DNA from: Pseudomonadota bacterium
GTDB lineage: Bacteria; Pseudomonadota; Alphaproteobacteria; Rhizobiales; Phreatobacteraceae
Assembly (NCBI GenBank): GCA_020161695.1
Contig: JAIUOO010000001.1
Span: 1 to 64,000 of the forward strand
Direction: 5' to 3'
Length of the DNA: 64,000 nt
The notes under the pieces are model-generated. The model was not told the DNA's origin. It worked only from the letters and a program-made list of their open reading frames with translations, and searched no databases. A program made the translations under genes and the position numbers. Positions 25,338-34,520 of this stretch are shown in pieces. Each line of letters begins with the position of its first letter. The first letter of the stretch is position 1.

Positions 25338-26639
25338 ATGCCCCAGTCCGTCCGCGAGACGCTCGAAGCCGCCCTCGCCCGTATCGACGACCCGAACTCC
25401 GACGGGCGGGTCACCTACACCAAGGTCTACGGCGAGCGCGCGCGGGTCGAGGCGGACGCGGCCGACGCCCGCGCCAAGGCCGGCGTGAAGCTGTCGCCGC
25501 TCGACGGCTGGGTCATTTCGATCAAGGACCTGTTCGATGTCGCCGGCGAGGTGACGACGGCCGGCTCGATCATCCTGCGCGGCCAGCCGCCGGCCAAGGT
25601 CGACGCGCCAACCGTGTCGCGGCTGCGGCGCGCCGGCTGCGTCATCGTCGGCAAGACCAACATGAGCGAGTTCGCCTTCTCCGGCATCGGCATCAATCCC
25701 CATTACGGCACGCCCGGCAATGCGGCCGACAAGAGCCGCGTTCCCGGCGGTTCGTCCTCGGCCGCCGGCGTCTCGGTGGCGGAAGGCACGGCGCGCATGG
25801 GCCTCGGCTCCGATACCGGCGGCTCGATCCGCATTCCCGCCGCGCTGAACGGCTGCGTCGGCTTCAAGCCGACCTACGGGCGCATTCCGACCACCGGCGC
25901 CTTCCCGCTGTCCTATGCGCTCGATTCCATCGGCCCGCTCGCCATGAACGTGGCCGACTGCGCCGCGACCGATGCCGTGCTCGCCGACGAGGAGCCGTGG
26001 GCTCTGGAAGCCGCTCCCCTTGCCGGCCTCCGCCTCGCCATTCCGCGCGGCCGCCTGTTCGGCCAGACCGAGCCGGAGGTCGAGCAGGCCTTCGAGGCGG
26101 CGGTCGCACGCCTGACCCGGGCCGGCGCGCGCGTCACCGACATTTCGATCGAGGACCTCCTGCAGGATCTCGCCGACGCCATGGCCAAGGCGCCGTTCGT
26201 CGCCATGGAGGCGGCCGCCGTTCACGCGGAATGGATGGAGGAGCGCGCCCGCGACTTCGACCCGCGCGTGCTGGCGCGCGTCCGCATCGGCGCCAAGGCG
26301 GCGGCTCCCGACTACATCCGCCTCGTCAACAAGCGCGCCGAACTCGTCGCCCGGATGCGCGACCGCCTCGCCGACATCGACGCGCTGATCCTGCCGACGA
26401 CGCCGATCCGCGCGCCGAAGATCTCGGACCTGATCGCCTCCGACGAGCAGTTCTGGACCGCCAACGGCCTGATGCTGCGCAACACGACGGTCGGCAACAT
26501 CTTCACCTTCACCGGCATCTCGATCCCCTGCCCCGACGCCAAGGGCCTGCCGGTGGGCTTCATGATGACGGCGCTCGCCGGACAGGACCGCCGCATGCTG
26601 CGCATGGCCGCCGCCGTCGAGCAGGCCTTCGCCGCCTGA
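25338..26639 (+). CDS. Amidase signature family protein
   Basis: A 433-residue amidase. The Ser-cisSer-Lys triad is visible: the catalytic Lys in GWVISIKDLFDVAGE, the Gly/Ser-rich VPGGSSSAAGVSVAEG and GLGSDTGGSIRIPAALNGC (cis-Ser and nucleophile Ser). It hydrolyses an unknown amide in the cytoplasm; the closest pattern is the glutamyl-tRNA amidotransferase A/AtzF group, but there is no GatB/C nearby, so it is a free amidase. It lies 80 bp after the NTPase and is followed by a strong terminator. Confidence 0.9.
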   Translation: MPQSVRETLEAALARIDDPNSDGRVTYTKVYGERARVEADAADARAKAGVKLSPLDGWVISIKDLFDVAGEVTTAGSIILRGQPPAKVDAPTVSRLRRAGCVIVGKTNMSEFAFSGIGINPHYGTPGNAADKSRVPGGSSSAAGVSVAEGTARMGLGSDTGGSIRIPAALNGCVGFKPTYGRIPTTGAFPLSYALDSIGPLAMNVADCAATDAVLADEEPWALEAAPLAGLRLAIPRGRLFGQTEPEVEQAFEAAVARLTRAGARVTDISIEDLLQDLADAMAKAPFVAMEAAAVHAEWMEERARDFDPRVLARVRIGAKAAAPDYIRLVNKRAELVARMRDRLADIDALILPTTPIRAPKISDLIASDEQFWTANGLMLRNTTVGNIFTFTGISIPCPDAKGLPVGFMMTALAGQDRRMLRMAAAVEQAFAA

Positions 26640-26656
26640 TCCGAGCCTCCTGAACG

Positions 26657-26693
26657 GAAAAGGCCCGCCGCGTTCACCGCGGCGGGCCTTTTC
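26657..26693. terminator. Bidirectional rho-independent terminator
   Basis: A perfect 16-bp stem (GAAAAGGCCCGCCGCG, loop TTCAC, then the exact reverse complement) with A and T runs at its outer ends, so it can stop transcription on both strands. It sits between the amidase stop (plus) and the chemoreceptor stop (minus), 18-20 bp from each. Confidence 0.93.
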
Positions 26694-26713
26694 AATTGGC
26701 GGTCGGAGACGGA

Positions 26714-28414
26714 TCAGGCCGCCTTGACCTCCTGGAGGAAGGTGCCGACCGACTGGCGCAGCCCCGCGACATCCGTTTCCAGCCCACGGGCAACGTCGTT
26801 CAGCGCGCCGACCGCATGGCCGACCGCGCGCAGGCGCTCGGACACCTCGCCGATCGAACGGCCGGCAGTCTGGGCGACGGAGGCCGTGCCCTCGACGCTG
26901 ACGCCGATCTCCTGCGTCGCCTGCGCCTGCTGGTCGATGGCGCTGGAGATCGCCTCGCTGGCGCGGCGCATCTTCACCACCGTGTCGGTGATGTTGGTCA
27001 TCGAATTGACGGTGCGGCCGGTCGCCTGCTGGATCGCCGAGACCTGCGCGCCGATATCCTCGGTGGCGCGGGCGGTCTGGGAAGCGAGCTGCTTCACCTC
27101 GCTCGCCACCACCGCGAAGCCCCGGCCCGCCTCGCCTGCGCGCGCGGCCTCGATCGTGGCGTTGAGCGCGAGCAGGTTGGTCTGCTCGGCGATGGCGCGG
27201 ATCAGTTCCACCACTTCGCCGATCTTCTCGGCCGTCGCGGCAAGGCCCGACACGTCGGCGGAGGCCGATTCCACGGCCTGCGTCGCCTCCGTCGACACGG
27301 TCATGGCCTCTTCCGTCTGGCGACGGATCTCGACGATGGCGGCGTTCAGCTCCTCGGTCGCGCCGGCAATGCCGGTGACGCGCTGAAGCGTTTCTTCGGT
27401 CGCCTGAACGGTATCGCGCGCGCCGGCCTCGGCCGCATCGCCGGAGGCCGCGACCGTATCGGTCGAGCCCGTGACGGAGACGGCGCGCGAGGCGACACGC
27501 TCCATGACCGAGCCGATGGCGGTGTCGAACTCGGCAATGGCCGTTTCCATGGCCGCCCGGCGCGTGCCTTCGGCGGCGATGCGCTGGTCCTCGGCGGCGC
27601 GCAGTGCGGCACGCTCGGCGAGGCTGCGGGCAAGGCTGTCGACGGCGCGGGCGATCAGGCCGATCTCGTCCTGCCTGCCGGCATATTTCGTCATCTCGAC
27701 AGCCTTGTCCTCGGCGAGCCCGTTGATGGCGCCTGCGGCCTCGCGGACCGGCTTCAGGAAGCGGGTCAGCAGCATGAACACACCGGCCGCGGCGGCGACG
27801 ATCAGCAGCCCCAGCGCGACCAGCACGCCCTGCCTCATGGCGGCTGCGGAGGCTTCGGCGTCAGCGCGGCTGATGCCCGCGCCGATCGCGCCCAGAACCT
27901 TGTTGTCGGCGGTGACGATGGGGGTGTAGCGCGCGATGCGCGGCACGTTGGCGACGACGATATGGTCGGTCATCACCTCGCCGCGCGACACCGACTGCGC
28001 GATGCGCGAGGCGGCCGGGATGCGCGTGCCGACGACGCGATTGCCCTGGGCATCCTTGACCGAGCTCGAGTGGCGGATCAGGTCGCCCGTGGCCGGATCG
28101 AGACGGAACATGCTGGCGGAGTCGCTGGCATGATCGACGACGCGATGATCGCCTTCCGCCGGCAGCGCCGTGGCGCGGATGCGCAGCACATGCCCCTGGG
28201 CATCACGCTCCATCTTGCCGCCGTTGAGACCCAGTTCAACCGCTTTCGAGATGGCCACCGTGCGTTCGGTGATCTGCCCCTCGACGATGGCGTCCATGCG
28301 CGCATCGATCTGGTTCAGGGCATAGAAGCCGGCGGCCGAGGCGACCGCCAAAATCATCAGCGCGGAGAGGCCGGCAACCTTTGCTGCAAGCGGGAGGCGA
28401 TTGAAGAAGCGCAT
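26714..28414 (-). CDS. Methyl-accepting chemotaxis protein with periplasmic single-Cache domain
   Basis: A 566-residue chemoreceptor. TM1 is near residues 10-30 ([21 protein letters not shown]), a periplasmic sensor of about 155 residues has Cache-like features ([31 protein letters not shown]), TM2 lies near 195-215 ([20 protein letters not shown]), followed by HAMP and the signalling helical bundle with the conserved hairpin [20 protein letters not shown]. The ATG at 28414 begins the natural N-terminus. It lies directly downstream of the long uptake/catabolic operon on the same strand, so it might sense the same compound; two TTAACCT boxes precede it. Confidence 0.93.
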   Translation of the reverse strand: MRFFNRLPLAAKVAGLSALMILAVASAAGFYALNQIDARMDAIVEGQITERTVAISKAVELGLNGGKMERDAQGHVLRIRATALPAEGDHRVVDHASDSASMFRLDPATGDLIRHSSSVKDAQGNRVVGTRIPAASRIAQSVSRGEVMTDHIVVANVPRIARYTPIVTADNKVLGAIGAGISRADAEASAAAMRQGVLVALGLLIVAAAAGVFMLLTRFLKPVREAAGAINGLAEDKAVEMTKYAGRQDEIGLIARAVDSLARSLAERAALRAAEDQRIAAEGTRRAAMETAIAEFDTAIGSVMERVASRAVSVTGSTDTVAASGDAAEAGARDTVQATEETLQRVTGIAGATEELNAAIVEIRRQTEEAMTVSTEATQAVESASADVSGLAATAEKIGEVVELIRAIAEQTNLLALNATIEAARAGEAGRGFAVVASEVKQLASQTARATEDIGAQVSAIQQATGRTVNSMTNITDTVVKMRRASEAISSAIDQQAQATQEIGVSVEGTASVAQTAGRSIGEVSERLRAVGHAVGALNDVARGLETDVAGLRQSVGTFLQEVKAA

Positions 28415-28548
28415 GGGGGTCCCGAAGGTTAATGACGTGGGGACCATCCGTGGAAATAGGTTAACAAGCGGTGTCGAGACACCGCATCATCGCGCAAAAT
28501 ACCAAGAAAACGAACAGCTTACGTCACGTCATCTGCGCCAATTCATGC

Positions 28549-30468
28549 TCACAGCGGGCTGGTCATCCGCTTGAGCCAGGCCTTTTCCCTTCCCGCGAAC
28601 GCCGGCGACAGGAGCTTCCAGACCCTGGCGTGATAGGCGTTCAGCCAGCGGCGCTCGCCGTCATCGAGCAGCCTCACGTCGATGGCGCGCCGGTCGATGG
28701 GGCAGAAGGTGATGGTCTCGAACTCGAGGAAGCCTGCCTTCCCGCTTTCCCGCACCACCAGCAGGTTCTCGATCCGGATGCCGTGCGACCCGGTCTCGTA
28801 GTAGCCAGGTTCGTTCGACAGGATCATGCCCGGCTCCAGCGGCACCTGCGACAGGGGCGAGATGCGGCCCGGCCCCTCATGGACGCCGAGATAGACGCCG
28901 ACGCCGTGGCCGGTGCCATGGTCGAAGTCGAGGCCGGCCTGCCAGAGCGCGCGGCGCGCGAAGGCGTCGATGGCGATGCCGCCGGTGCCCTTCGGAAAGC
29001 GGGCGGTCGCGACCGCGATGTGCCCCTTCAGCACCAGCGTGAAATGCTCCTTCAGCCTTTTCGGCACGCCGCCGACAGGCACCGTGCGGGTAATGTCCGT
29101 CGTGCCGTCGAGATATTGCGCGCCTGAATCGACCAGCAGGAACGTGCCGCTCTCAACCGGGCGAGTGGTTTCCGGCGAGGCACGGTAGTGGACGATCGCG
29201 CCGTTCGGCCCCGAACCCGCGATGGTGGTGAAGCTCGGGCCGCGATGCAACGCGTCGGCGCCGCGGATGTCCTCGAGCTTCGCCATGACCTGCAACTCGT
29301 CGAGGCCCTCGGCCTCCCGGTCGATCCACGACAGGAAGCGGACCATGGCCGCGCCGTCGCGAATATGGGCCTTGCGGGTGCCGGCGAGCTCCACCGGGTT
29401 CTTGCGCGCCTTGGGCAGGACGGCCGGATCCGCGCCGTGGATGACGGTCGCGCCGGCATCCTTCAGCGCCGCGTCGATCCAGGCGGTGGCGGCGTCCGGC
29501 TCGATGGAGACCGTCTTGCCGGCGAGGTCCTTCAGCCCGTCGGCGAAAGCCTCGATGGGCCGGATGGTGACGCCGTTGCCGAGCCCTGCGGCGAGGCCAG
29601 CCGTCAGCTTGCGGGAATCGACGAACCAGGTGGCGTGGCCATCGGCGGCGAGGATCAGGAAGCTCTGCACGAGCGGCGTCGCCGGCGTGTCGCCGCCGCG
29701 GACATTCAGTACCCAGGCGATGGAATCGAGCTGGTTGAGCACGCTCGCGCCTGCTCCGCGCCGGGCGATCTCCTCGCCGAGCCGGCCGCGCTTGTCTGCG
29801 CTCGATTCACCCGCGAGCTTCAGTGGCTGGGGCCGGACGGAGGAGAAGGGGTCGCCGGGTTGATCGGCCCACAGCCGGTCGATCGGATTGTCCGCCAGCG
29901 GCACCAGTTCCGCGCCCGCCTTGGCGAGCGCCGCCTGCCAGCGCTCGGCCTCGCGGACCGGCGTAATGCGCGGATCGAAGCCGACGCGGTCGCCCTTCTT
30001 CAACTCGCCAGCGAGCCATTCGGTCGCCGGAGGCTTCCGGAAATGGCGGCATTCGATGACCGATGCGTCGGTCTCCGCAGGCGCCTGCAGCGTATAGCGA
30101 CCATCGACGAAGAGCGCCGCTCGCCTCTGCATGACGATAGCGAAGCCGGCCGAACCGGTGAAACCTGTCAGCCATTTCAGGCGCTCGGCGCGAGCGACGA
30201 TATATTCGCCCTGGTGCTCGTCTGCACGGGGCACCAGGAGAGCCGCGAGCTTTTCCTTCTTCAGCCATTTCTGGAGCGCCGGGATACGCTTTGCGTCGCG
30301 CGCGAAATCCGGCTCCGGGGCCTTGGCGAGCGCCTCACGGAGCTTCACCCGCTCGGCAGGCGTCGCATCCGGACAGGCGGCCGCCATCCAGTCGTCCGGA
30401 TGGCTCGCGGGCGGCGTCGCGCGGACTCGGGCGATGATCGGGCTCAGTGATTTCGGATCGGCGGGCAT
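28549..30468 (-). CDS. pepP: M24B family Xaa-Pro aminopeptidase
   Basis: A 639-residue pita-bread metallopeptidase that removes N-terminal residues preceding proline. Two N-terminal creatinase-like domains (residues 50-390) are followed by the M24 domain with LLVDSGAQYLDGTTDITRT (two Asp ligands), DHGTGHGVGVYLGVHEGPG (His), GMILSNEPGYYE (Glu) and GIRIENLLVV (Glu), then a C-terminal extension. The length matches the XPNPEP1-like long form. It lies 7 bp after the flavoprotein and is the last gene of the array that starts with GntR. Its link with the pathway may only be positional. Confidence 0.92.
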   Translation of the reverse strand: MPADPKSLSPIIARVRATPPASHPDDWMAAACPDATPAERVKLREALAKAPEPDFARDAKRIPALQKWLKKEKLAALLVPRADEHQGEYIVARAERLKWLTGFTGSAGFAIVMQRRAALFVDGRYTLQAPAETDASVIECRHFRKPPATEWLAGELKKGDRVGFDPRITPVREAERWQAALAKAGAELVPLADNPIDRLWADQPGDPFSSVRPQPLKLAGESSADKRGRLGEEIARRGAGASVLNQLDSIAWVLNVRGGDTPATPLVQSFLILAADGHATWFVDSRKLTAGLAAGLGNGVTIRPIEAFADGLKDLAGKTVSIEPDAATAWIDAALKDAGATVIHGADPAVLPKARKNPVELAGTRKAHIRDGAAMVRFLSWIDREAEGLDELQVMAKLEDIRGADALHRGPSFTTIAGSGPNGAIVHYRASPETTRPVESGTFLLVDSGAQYLDGTTDITRTVPVGGVPKRLKEHFTLVLKGHIAVATARFPKGTGGIAIDAFARRALWQAGLDFDHGTGHGVGVYLGVHEGPGRISPLSQVPLEPGMILSNEPGYYETGSHGIRIENLLVVRESGKAGFLEFETITFCPIDRRAIDVRLLDDGERRWLNAYHARVWKLLSPAFAGREKAWLKRMTSPL

Positions 30469-30475
30469 GGGTCTC

Positions 30476-31879
30476 TCAGCGGGCAGCAAGCGTGAGGCGG
30501 GCCGCCTCCCCGCCGGCGATGCGTCCGAGCACCACCGCCGTCAGAAGGCCGTTGCCGGAAAGATAGCCGGAGGCATCGGGGCCGGACACCCCCACCGCAG
30601 CGCCGCCTGCCGCGAAGAGATTAGGCAGCGGTTCGCCGCCGGCCTTCAGCACGCGCGCGCAACCGTCGACGGCAAGCCCACCCTGCGTGTGGAACAGCGC
30701 GCCCGTGACCTTCACGGCGCGATAGGGCGGCTCCAGCTGCGGCACGCCGGACCAGTCGCGTCCTGACAAATCGATTCCGCCGCGTCGCTTTAAGTCGGCG
30801 ACGGATTCGAGAGTCGCGCGAATCACTTGGGAGGAAATGCTGAGACGCCGCGCCAGTTCATCCGATGATTCAGCTTCAACGACGGCCCCCGCCGCTTCCG
30901 CCCGGCGGAAGTCCTCGAACTGGCGGGCGATGCCGGCGATCCGCGCGTCGAAAATGTCGAAGGCGATACCGCCGGGCTGGCCGAGCACGGCAAGCGCGGC
31001 TTCCGAATAGCCCGAGGCCTCGTTCCAGAAGCGCTCGCCGGAGGCGTTCACCTGGAAGCCGCCTTCGGTCATGGTCGCCCAGGTGATCAGGATGCCGTGG
31101 GGATGGGCGACGGAGCCATGACCCTGGTGGCCGCTCATGTGCCTGAGTTCCGCGCCGAGCGCCGCGCCCCACAGGACCGCGTCGCCCTGATTGCCGGGAT
31201 GGCCGAAATAGAGCGCGTCCTTGAGCGCCGGGATGTGCTCGGCGACGAGTGCCCTGTTGCCGCCATAGCCATTGCAGGCGAGCACGAGCGCGCCGCAGCC
31301 GATCCGCTCCGTCGCGCCGTCGGGGCGCGTCACGACGAGGCCACGCACCGCGCCATCGGGAGCCGCCACCAGCGCCGTGACATGGGCGCCGGTGACGATG
31401 TCGATGCCCGCTGCCTCCACCGCCGCGCGCAGCCGGTCGATCAATTCCGCACCGGACCGCGAGACGAGCCCATGCATGCGCCGCGCGGAATGACCTGGAT
31501 AGGAGAAGTCCGCGACCACGGTGAAGGCGAGGCCGTGACGCTCGCTCAGCCAGTCGATGGCTGGCGCTGCACCCTCGGTCACGGACTTCAGCACGACGGG
31601 GTCGGCCTCGCCATGCGCCTTGGCCTGAATGTCCGACGTAAAGAGCTCAATGCTGTCGGCGATGCCCGCCGCCTTCTGCGCTCGGGTTCCGGGGGCGGGG
31701 ACGAGGCCAGCCGAGAGCGCGGTGGAGCCCTGCGGCAGGGCATCGCGCTCGAACACGACGGCATCGATGCCGGCTTCCTTCGCCGCCAGAGCGGCGCAGA
31801 GCCCCGCCGCGCCCCCGCCGACGATGGCGACCGGGACGGTGAAGTCGAACGGCCCATCGTCGATCAGCACGCGGGACAT
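30476..31879 (-). CDS. FAD-dependent dehydrogenase (fumarate reductase/flavocytochrome c flavoprotein type)
   Basis: A 467-residue flavoprotein with VPVAIVGGGAAGLCAALAAKE at the N-terminus, GALVLACNGYGGN in the middle and a C-terminal nucleotide-binding part NLFAAGGAAVGVSGPDASGYLSGNGLL. This is the FAD_binding_2 pattern of succinate/fumarate, 3-ketosteroid and tricarballylate dehydrogenases. In context it would oxidise or reduce a C-C bond of the pathway substrate. Its start overlaps the stop of the isochorismatase-like gene by 1 bp. The acceptor is unknown; no cytochrome partner is adjacent. Confidence 0.85.
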   Translation of the reverse strand: MSRVLIDDGPFDFTVPVAIVGGGAAGLCAALAAKEAGIDAVVFERDALPQGSTALSAGLVPAPGTRAQKAAGIADSIELFTSDIQAKAHGEADPVVLKSVTEGAAPAIDWLSERHGLAFTVVADFSYPGHSARRMHGLVSRSGAELIDRLRAAVEAAGIDIVTGAHVTALVAAPDGAVRGLVVTRPDGATERIGCGALVLACNGYGGNRALVAEHIPALKDALYFGHPGNQGDAVLWGAALGAELRHMSGHQGHGSVAHPHGILITWATMTEGGFQVNASGERFWNEASGYSEAALAVLGQPGGIAFDIFDARIAGIARQFEDFRRAEAAGAVVEAESSDELARRLSISSQVIRATLESVADLKRRGGIDLSGRDWSGVPQLEPPYRAVKVTGALFHTQGGLAVDGCARVLKAGGEPLPNLFAAGGAAVGVSGPDASGYLSGNGLLTAVVLGRIAGGEAARLTLAAR

Positions 31880-32475
31880 CAGGCCCCGATCTCCTTTATC
31901 AGTTCAGCCACCGTCGCGATCCGTGCGACGGGCTTCAGGCCGGCAATAGCCTCGGCATGAACCTGCGGCGAGAACGCCGCGCAGCCATCCTCGATCACAG
32001 TCACATGGAAGTCGCGCACATGGGCGTCGCGCACAGTCGAGGCAACGCCACCATTGGTGACGATGCCCGAGACCAGCAAATGGTCGATGCCGGCCTTCCG
32101 CAACACCCATTCCAGCCGCGACATGTAGAAGGCGGAATAGGCGACCTTCTCCACCTTCATGTCGATGGGCTGGAGTTCGTCCACCGTGTCGTGGCCCCAA
32201 GCGCCCGGCACGAAGTCGCCCTTCCTCAGGAACGGCCGCAGCTTCTTCAGATGGTCGGAGACGAACGGTTCGCCGCCCTTGCCCGGCACCAGCGTGAAAT
32301 GGGTCGAGACGATCCAGCCACCCTTGGCACGGACGAGGTCGGCGAGCGGCTTCACGCGGGCCGGCACCGCCGCGATCTCCGGCGCGGACTGGCCGGCGCG
32401 GCCATAGGCGCCGTCCGGATGGAGGAAATCGTTCTGCAGGTCGCAGATCAGCAGGGCCGTCTTGGCGATATCCAT
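31879..32475 (-). CDS. Isochorismatase-like hydrolase lacking the catalytic cysteine
   Basis: A 198-residue alpha/beta hydrolase of the isochorismatase/cysteine-hydrolase superfamily. The catalytic Asp is D12 (LLICDLQNDF) and the Lys is K110 (VEKVAYSAFYMSR). The loop LLVSGIVTNGGVASTVRDA has Gly143 where amidase members (nicotinamidase, N-carbamoylsarcosine amidase) have the nucleophilic Cys. Established knowledge: true isochorismatases such as PhzD also have Gly there and use Asp-Lys chemistry. The gene overlaps hyuA and the flavoprotein by single bases, so it is firmly in the operon. The reaction is unknown; hydrolysis of a ring or enol-ether bond is possible. Confidence 0.85.
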   Translation of the reverse strand: MDIAKTALLICDLQNDFLHPDGAYGRAGQSAPEIAAVPARVKPLADLVRAKGGWIVSTHFTLVPGKGGEPFVSDHLKKLRPFLRKGDFVPGAWGHDTVDELQPIDMKVEKVAYSAFYMSRLEWVLRKAGIDHLLVSGIVTNGGVASTVRDAHVRDFHVTVIEDGCAAFSPQVHAEAIAGLKPVARIATVAELIKEIGA

Positions 32476-34520
32476 CAGGCGCGCTCCAGAACGAGGTTGC
32501 CGAAGCGGTCGACGCGCGCGCGCTGGCCGGGCGGCACGAGCGTCGTCGCATCGGGCTGCTCCAGCACGGCCGGGCCTTCCACGATTGTCTCGGCCGGCAG
32601 GTCGAGCCGGGCATAGACAGCCGCCTCCATCCAGCCGCCGAACCAGACCTTGCGGGCGCCGATGCGGGCCTTCGCCATCGAGGCGGAAACGTCCGGCGCG
32701 AGTGCGGCAAGGTCGATGGCCGGCCGCCGGCCGATGGCGGCGGTGCGCAGGTTGACGATACGGATGCCGAGGCCGGGCAGAAGCCGCGAGAAGGCGCGCG
32801 AATAGGCCGTCTCGAAGGCTTTGCGGACGATTTCCGCGTTGATGCCGGTCCGTCCGCCATCCAGCGTCACCGGCAGCGGCACGGGCACCGTATGGGTCTG
32901 GCCGAGATAGTGCATGTCGAGCTCATAGACGAGATCGATGCGTCCGACGGTCAGCCCCGCGCTCTCGACCACCGCGCGCGCCGCTGCCCCTTCCGCAGCC
33001 ATGCGGGTATCGAGACCGCCGGCATCGAGCCCGTCCAGCATCAGGTTCAGCGTCTGCACCTGATCGTGGCGGATATCGGCCATGACGCAGCCCATGGCCG
33101 AGGTGACGCCCGGAAAGCGCGGCACCAGCGCCGCCTTCAGCCCGATATCGGCGATGAGAGCGCCGGCATGCAGCGCGCCACCGCCGCCGAAGGGCACGAA
33201 GGCGAAACGGCCGGGATCATGGCCGCGCTCGATGGAGACGAGGCGGATCGCGCCGGCCATGCGCGCATCGGCGACACGGACGACGGCTTCGGCGGCTGCT
33301 TCGGGCGACAGTCCGAGCGGCTCACCGACGTGTTTGGCGAGCGCCTCCCGCGCGGCATCGACATCGAGCCGGGCGAGTTTGCCACCGATGGGCCTGTCGG
33401 CATTGATGCGGCCGAGCACCAGATTGGCGTCGGTCAGGGTCGGTCGGTCGTTGCCCTGCCCGTAGGCCACCGGGCCGGGGCGCGATCCCGCGCTTTCCGG
33501 CCCGACTTCAAGGAAGCCGCCGCGATCGACCCGCGCGATGGAACCGCCACCGGCGCCGATCGTGGTGATCTCGATCATCGGCGAGCGGATCACGAGGCCG
33601 AAATCGATGGTGGTCTGCGCCGCCAGCGCCGCCTCGCCGCCTGAGATCAGCGACACGTCGAAGGAGGTGCCGCCGAGATCGCCGGTGATGATGTCGGGAT
33701 AGCCCGCGGTCTTCGATATCTCCGCAGCCGCGATGACGCCGGCCGCGGGGCCCGACAGCGCCGTGCGCACGGGAAGCCGCCGGGCGGTCGCGGTCGACAT
33801 GACGCCGCCGTTCGACTGGACGATGTGGAACGCGCCCTTGAAGGCCTCGCCCGCCAGAGCGGCCTCCAGCTTGGCGAGGTAGGAACCGACGACCGGCTGG
33901 AGATAGGCGTTGAGCCCCGTCGTGGAGGCGCGCTCGAACTCGCGGATCTCGGGCAGGATTTCCGACGACACCGAGACATGCTCGTTCGGCCAGACGGCGC
34001 GCGCGGCTGCGGCCGCAGCACGCTCATTGGCGGGGTTTGCATAGGCGTTGACGAAGATAATGGCGAGCGCGGTCGCGCCTCCGGCGGCCAGCGCCGTCGC
34101 GGCAGCCGCGACCTCGGCGGGATCGACCGCCTGCCGCACCGTGCCGTCGGCCAGCGTCCGCTCGGCGACCTCGACGCGCAGGTCGCGGTCGGCGATAGGC
34201 GTGAAGTCGCCCCATAGCCCCCACGTGTTGCGGCGGTCGCGGCGGCGCATTTCCAGCACGTCGCGGAAGCCCGCCGTGGTGATGACGCCGATCACCGCAC
34301 CCTTGCGCTCCAGCAGCGCATTGGTGCCGACCGTGGTGCCGTGGACGATGGAGCCGAGCGCCGACAGCGCCCCGAAGGTCTTCAGCCCCTCGAGGAAGCC
34401 GACGGCCTCGTCGCCACGGTTGGAAGGCACCTTGGCCGTGCGGAACGCACCCGTCGCCTCGTCCATGAAGAACAGGTCGGTGAAGGTGCCACCGACATCG
34501 ACGCCGACGAGGGTGGTCAT
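32475..34520 (-). CDS. hyuA: Hydantoinase/oxoprolinase subunit A (HyuA-like)
   Basis: A 681-residue ATP-dependent hydantoinase A/acetone carboxylase beta-like subunit. It begins with the ASKHA phosphate loop VGVDVGGTFTDLFFMDEATG, then IVHGTTVGTNALLERKG, the second nucleotide loop DIITGDLGGTSFDVSLI near residue 280 and FVPFGGGGALHAGALI. With HyuB it hydrolyses cyclic amides (N-methylhydantoin, 5-oxoproline) at the cost of ATP, or carboxylates ketones. It overlaps hyuB by 4 bp and the isochorismatase-like gene by 1 bp. The specific ring substrate is not known. Confidence 0.93.
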   Translation of the reverse strand: MTTLVGVDVGGTFTDLFFMDEATGAFRTAKVPSNRGDEAVGFLEGLKTFGALSALGSIVHGTTVGTNALLERKGAVIGVITTAGFRDVLEMRRRDRRNTWGLWGDFTPIADRDLRVEVAERTLADGTVRQAVDPAEVAAAATALAAGGATALAIIFVNAYANPANERAAAAAARAVWPNEHVSVSSEILPEIREFERASTTGLNAYLQPVVGSYLAKLEAALAGEAFKGAFHIVQSNGGVMSTATARRLPVRTALSGPAAGVIAAAEISKTAGYPDIITGDLGGTSFDVSLISGGEAALAAQTTIDFGLVIRSPMIEITTIGAGGGSIARVDRGGFLEVGPESAGSRPGPVAYGQGNDRPTLTDANLVLGRINADRPIGGKLARLDVDAAREALAKHVGEPLGLSPEAAAEAVVRVADARMAGAIRLVSIERGHDPGRFAFVPFGGGGALHAGALIADIGLKAALVPRFPGVTSAMGCVMADIRHDQVQTLNLMLDGLDAGGLDTRMAAEGAAARAVVESAGLTVGRIDLVYELDMHYLGQTHTVPVPLPVTLDGGRTGINAEIVRKAFETAYSRAFSRLLPGLGIRIVNLRTAAIGRRPAIDLAALAPDVSASMAKARIGARKVWFGGWMEAAVYARLDLPAETIVEGPAVLEQPDATTLVPPGQRARVDRFGNLVLERA

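Noticed and set aside
26696..28432. A 578-codon plus-strand open frame opposite the chemoreceptor
   Set aside because: Mirror of a GC-rich gene: the minus-strand frame has unmistakable MCP domains, while this frame reads Arg/Gly/Asp/Ala-rich sequence with no motif.
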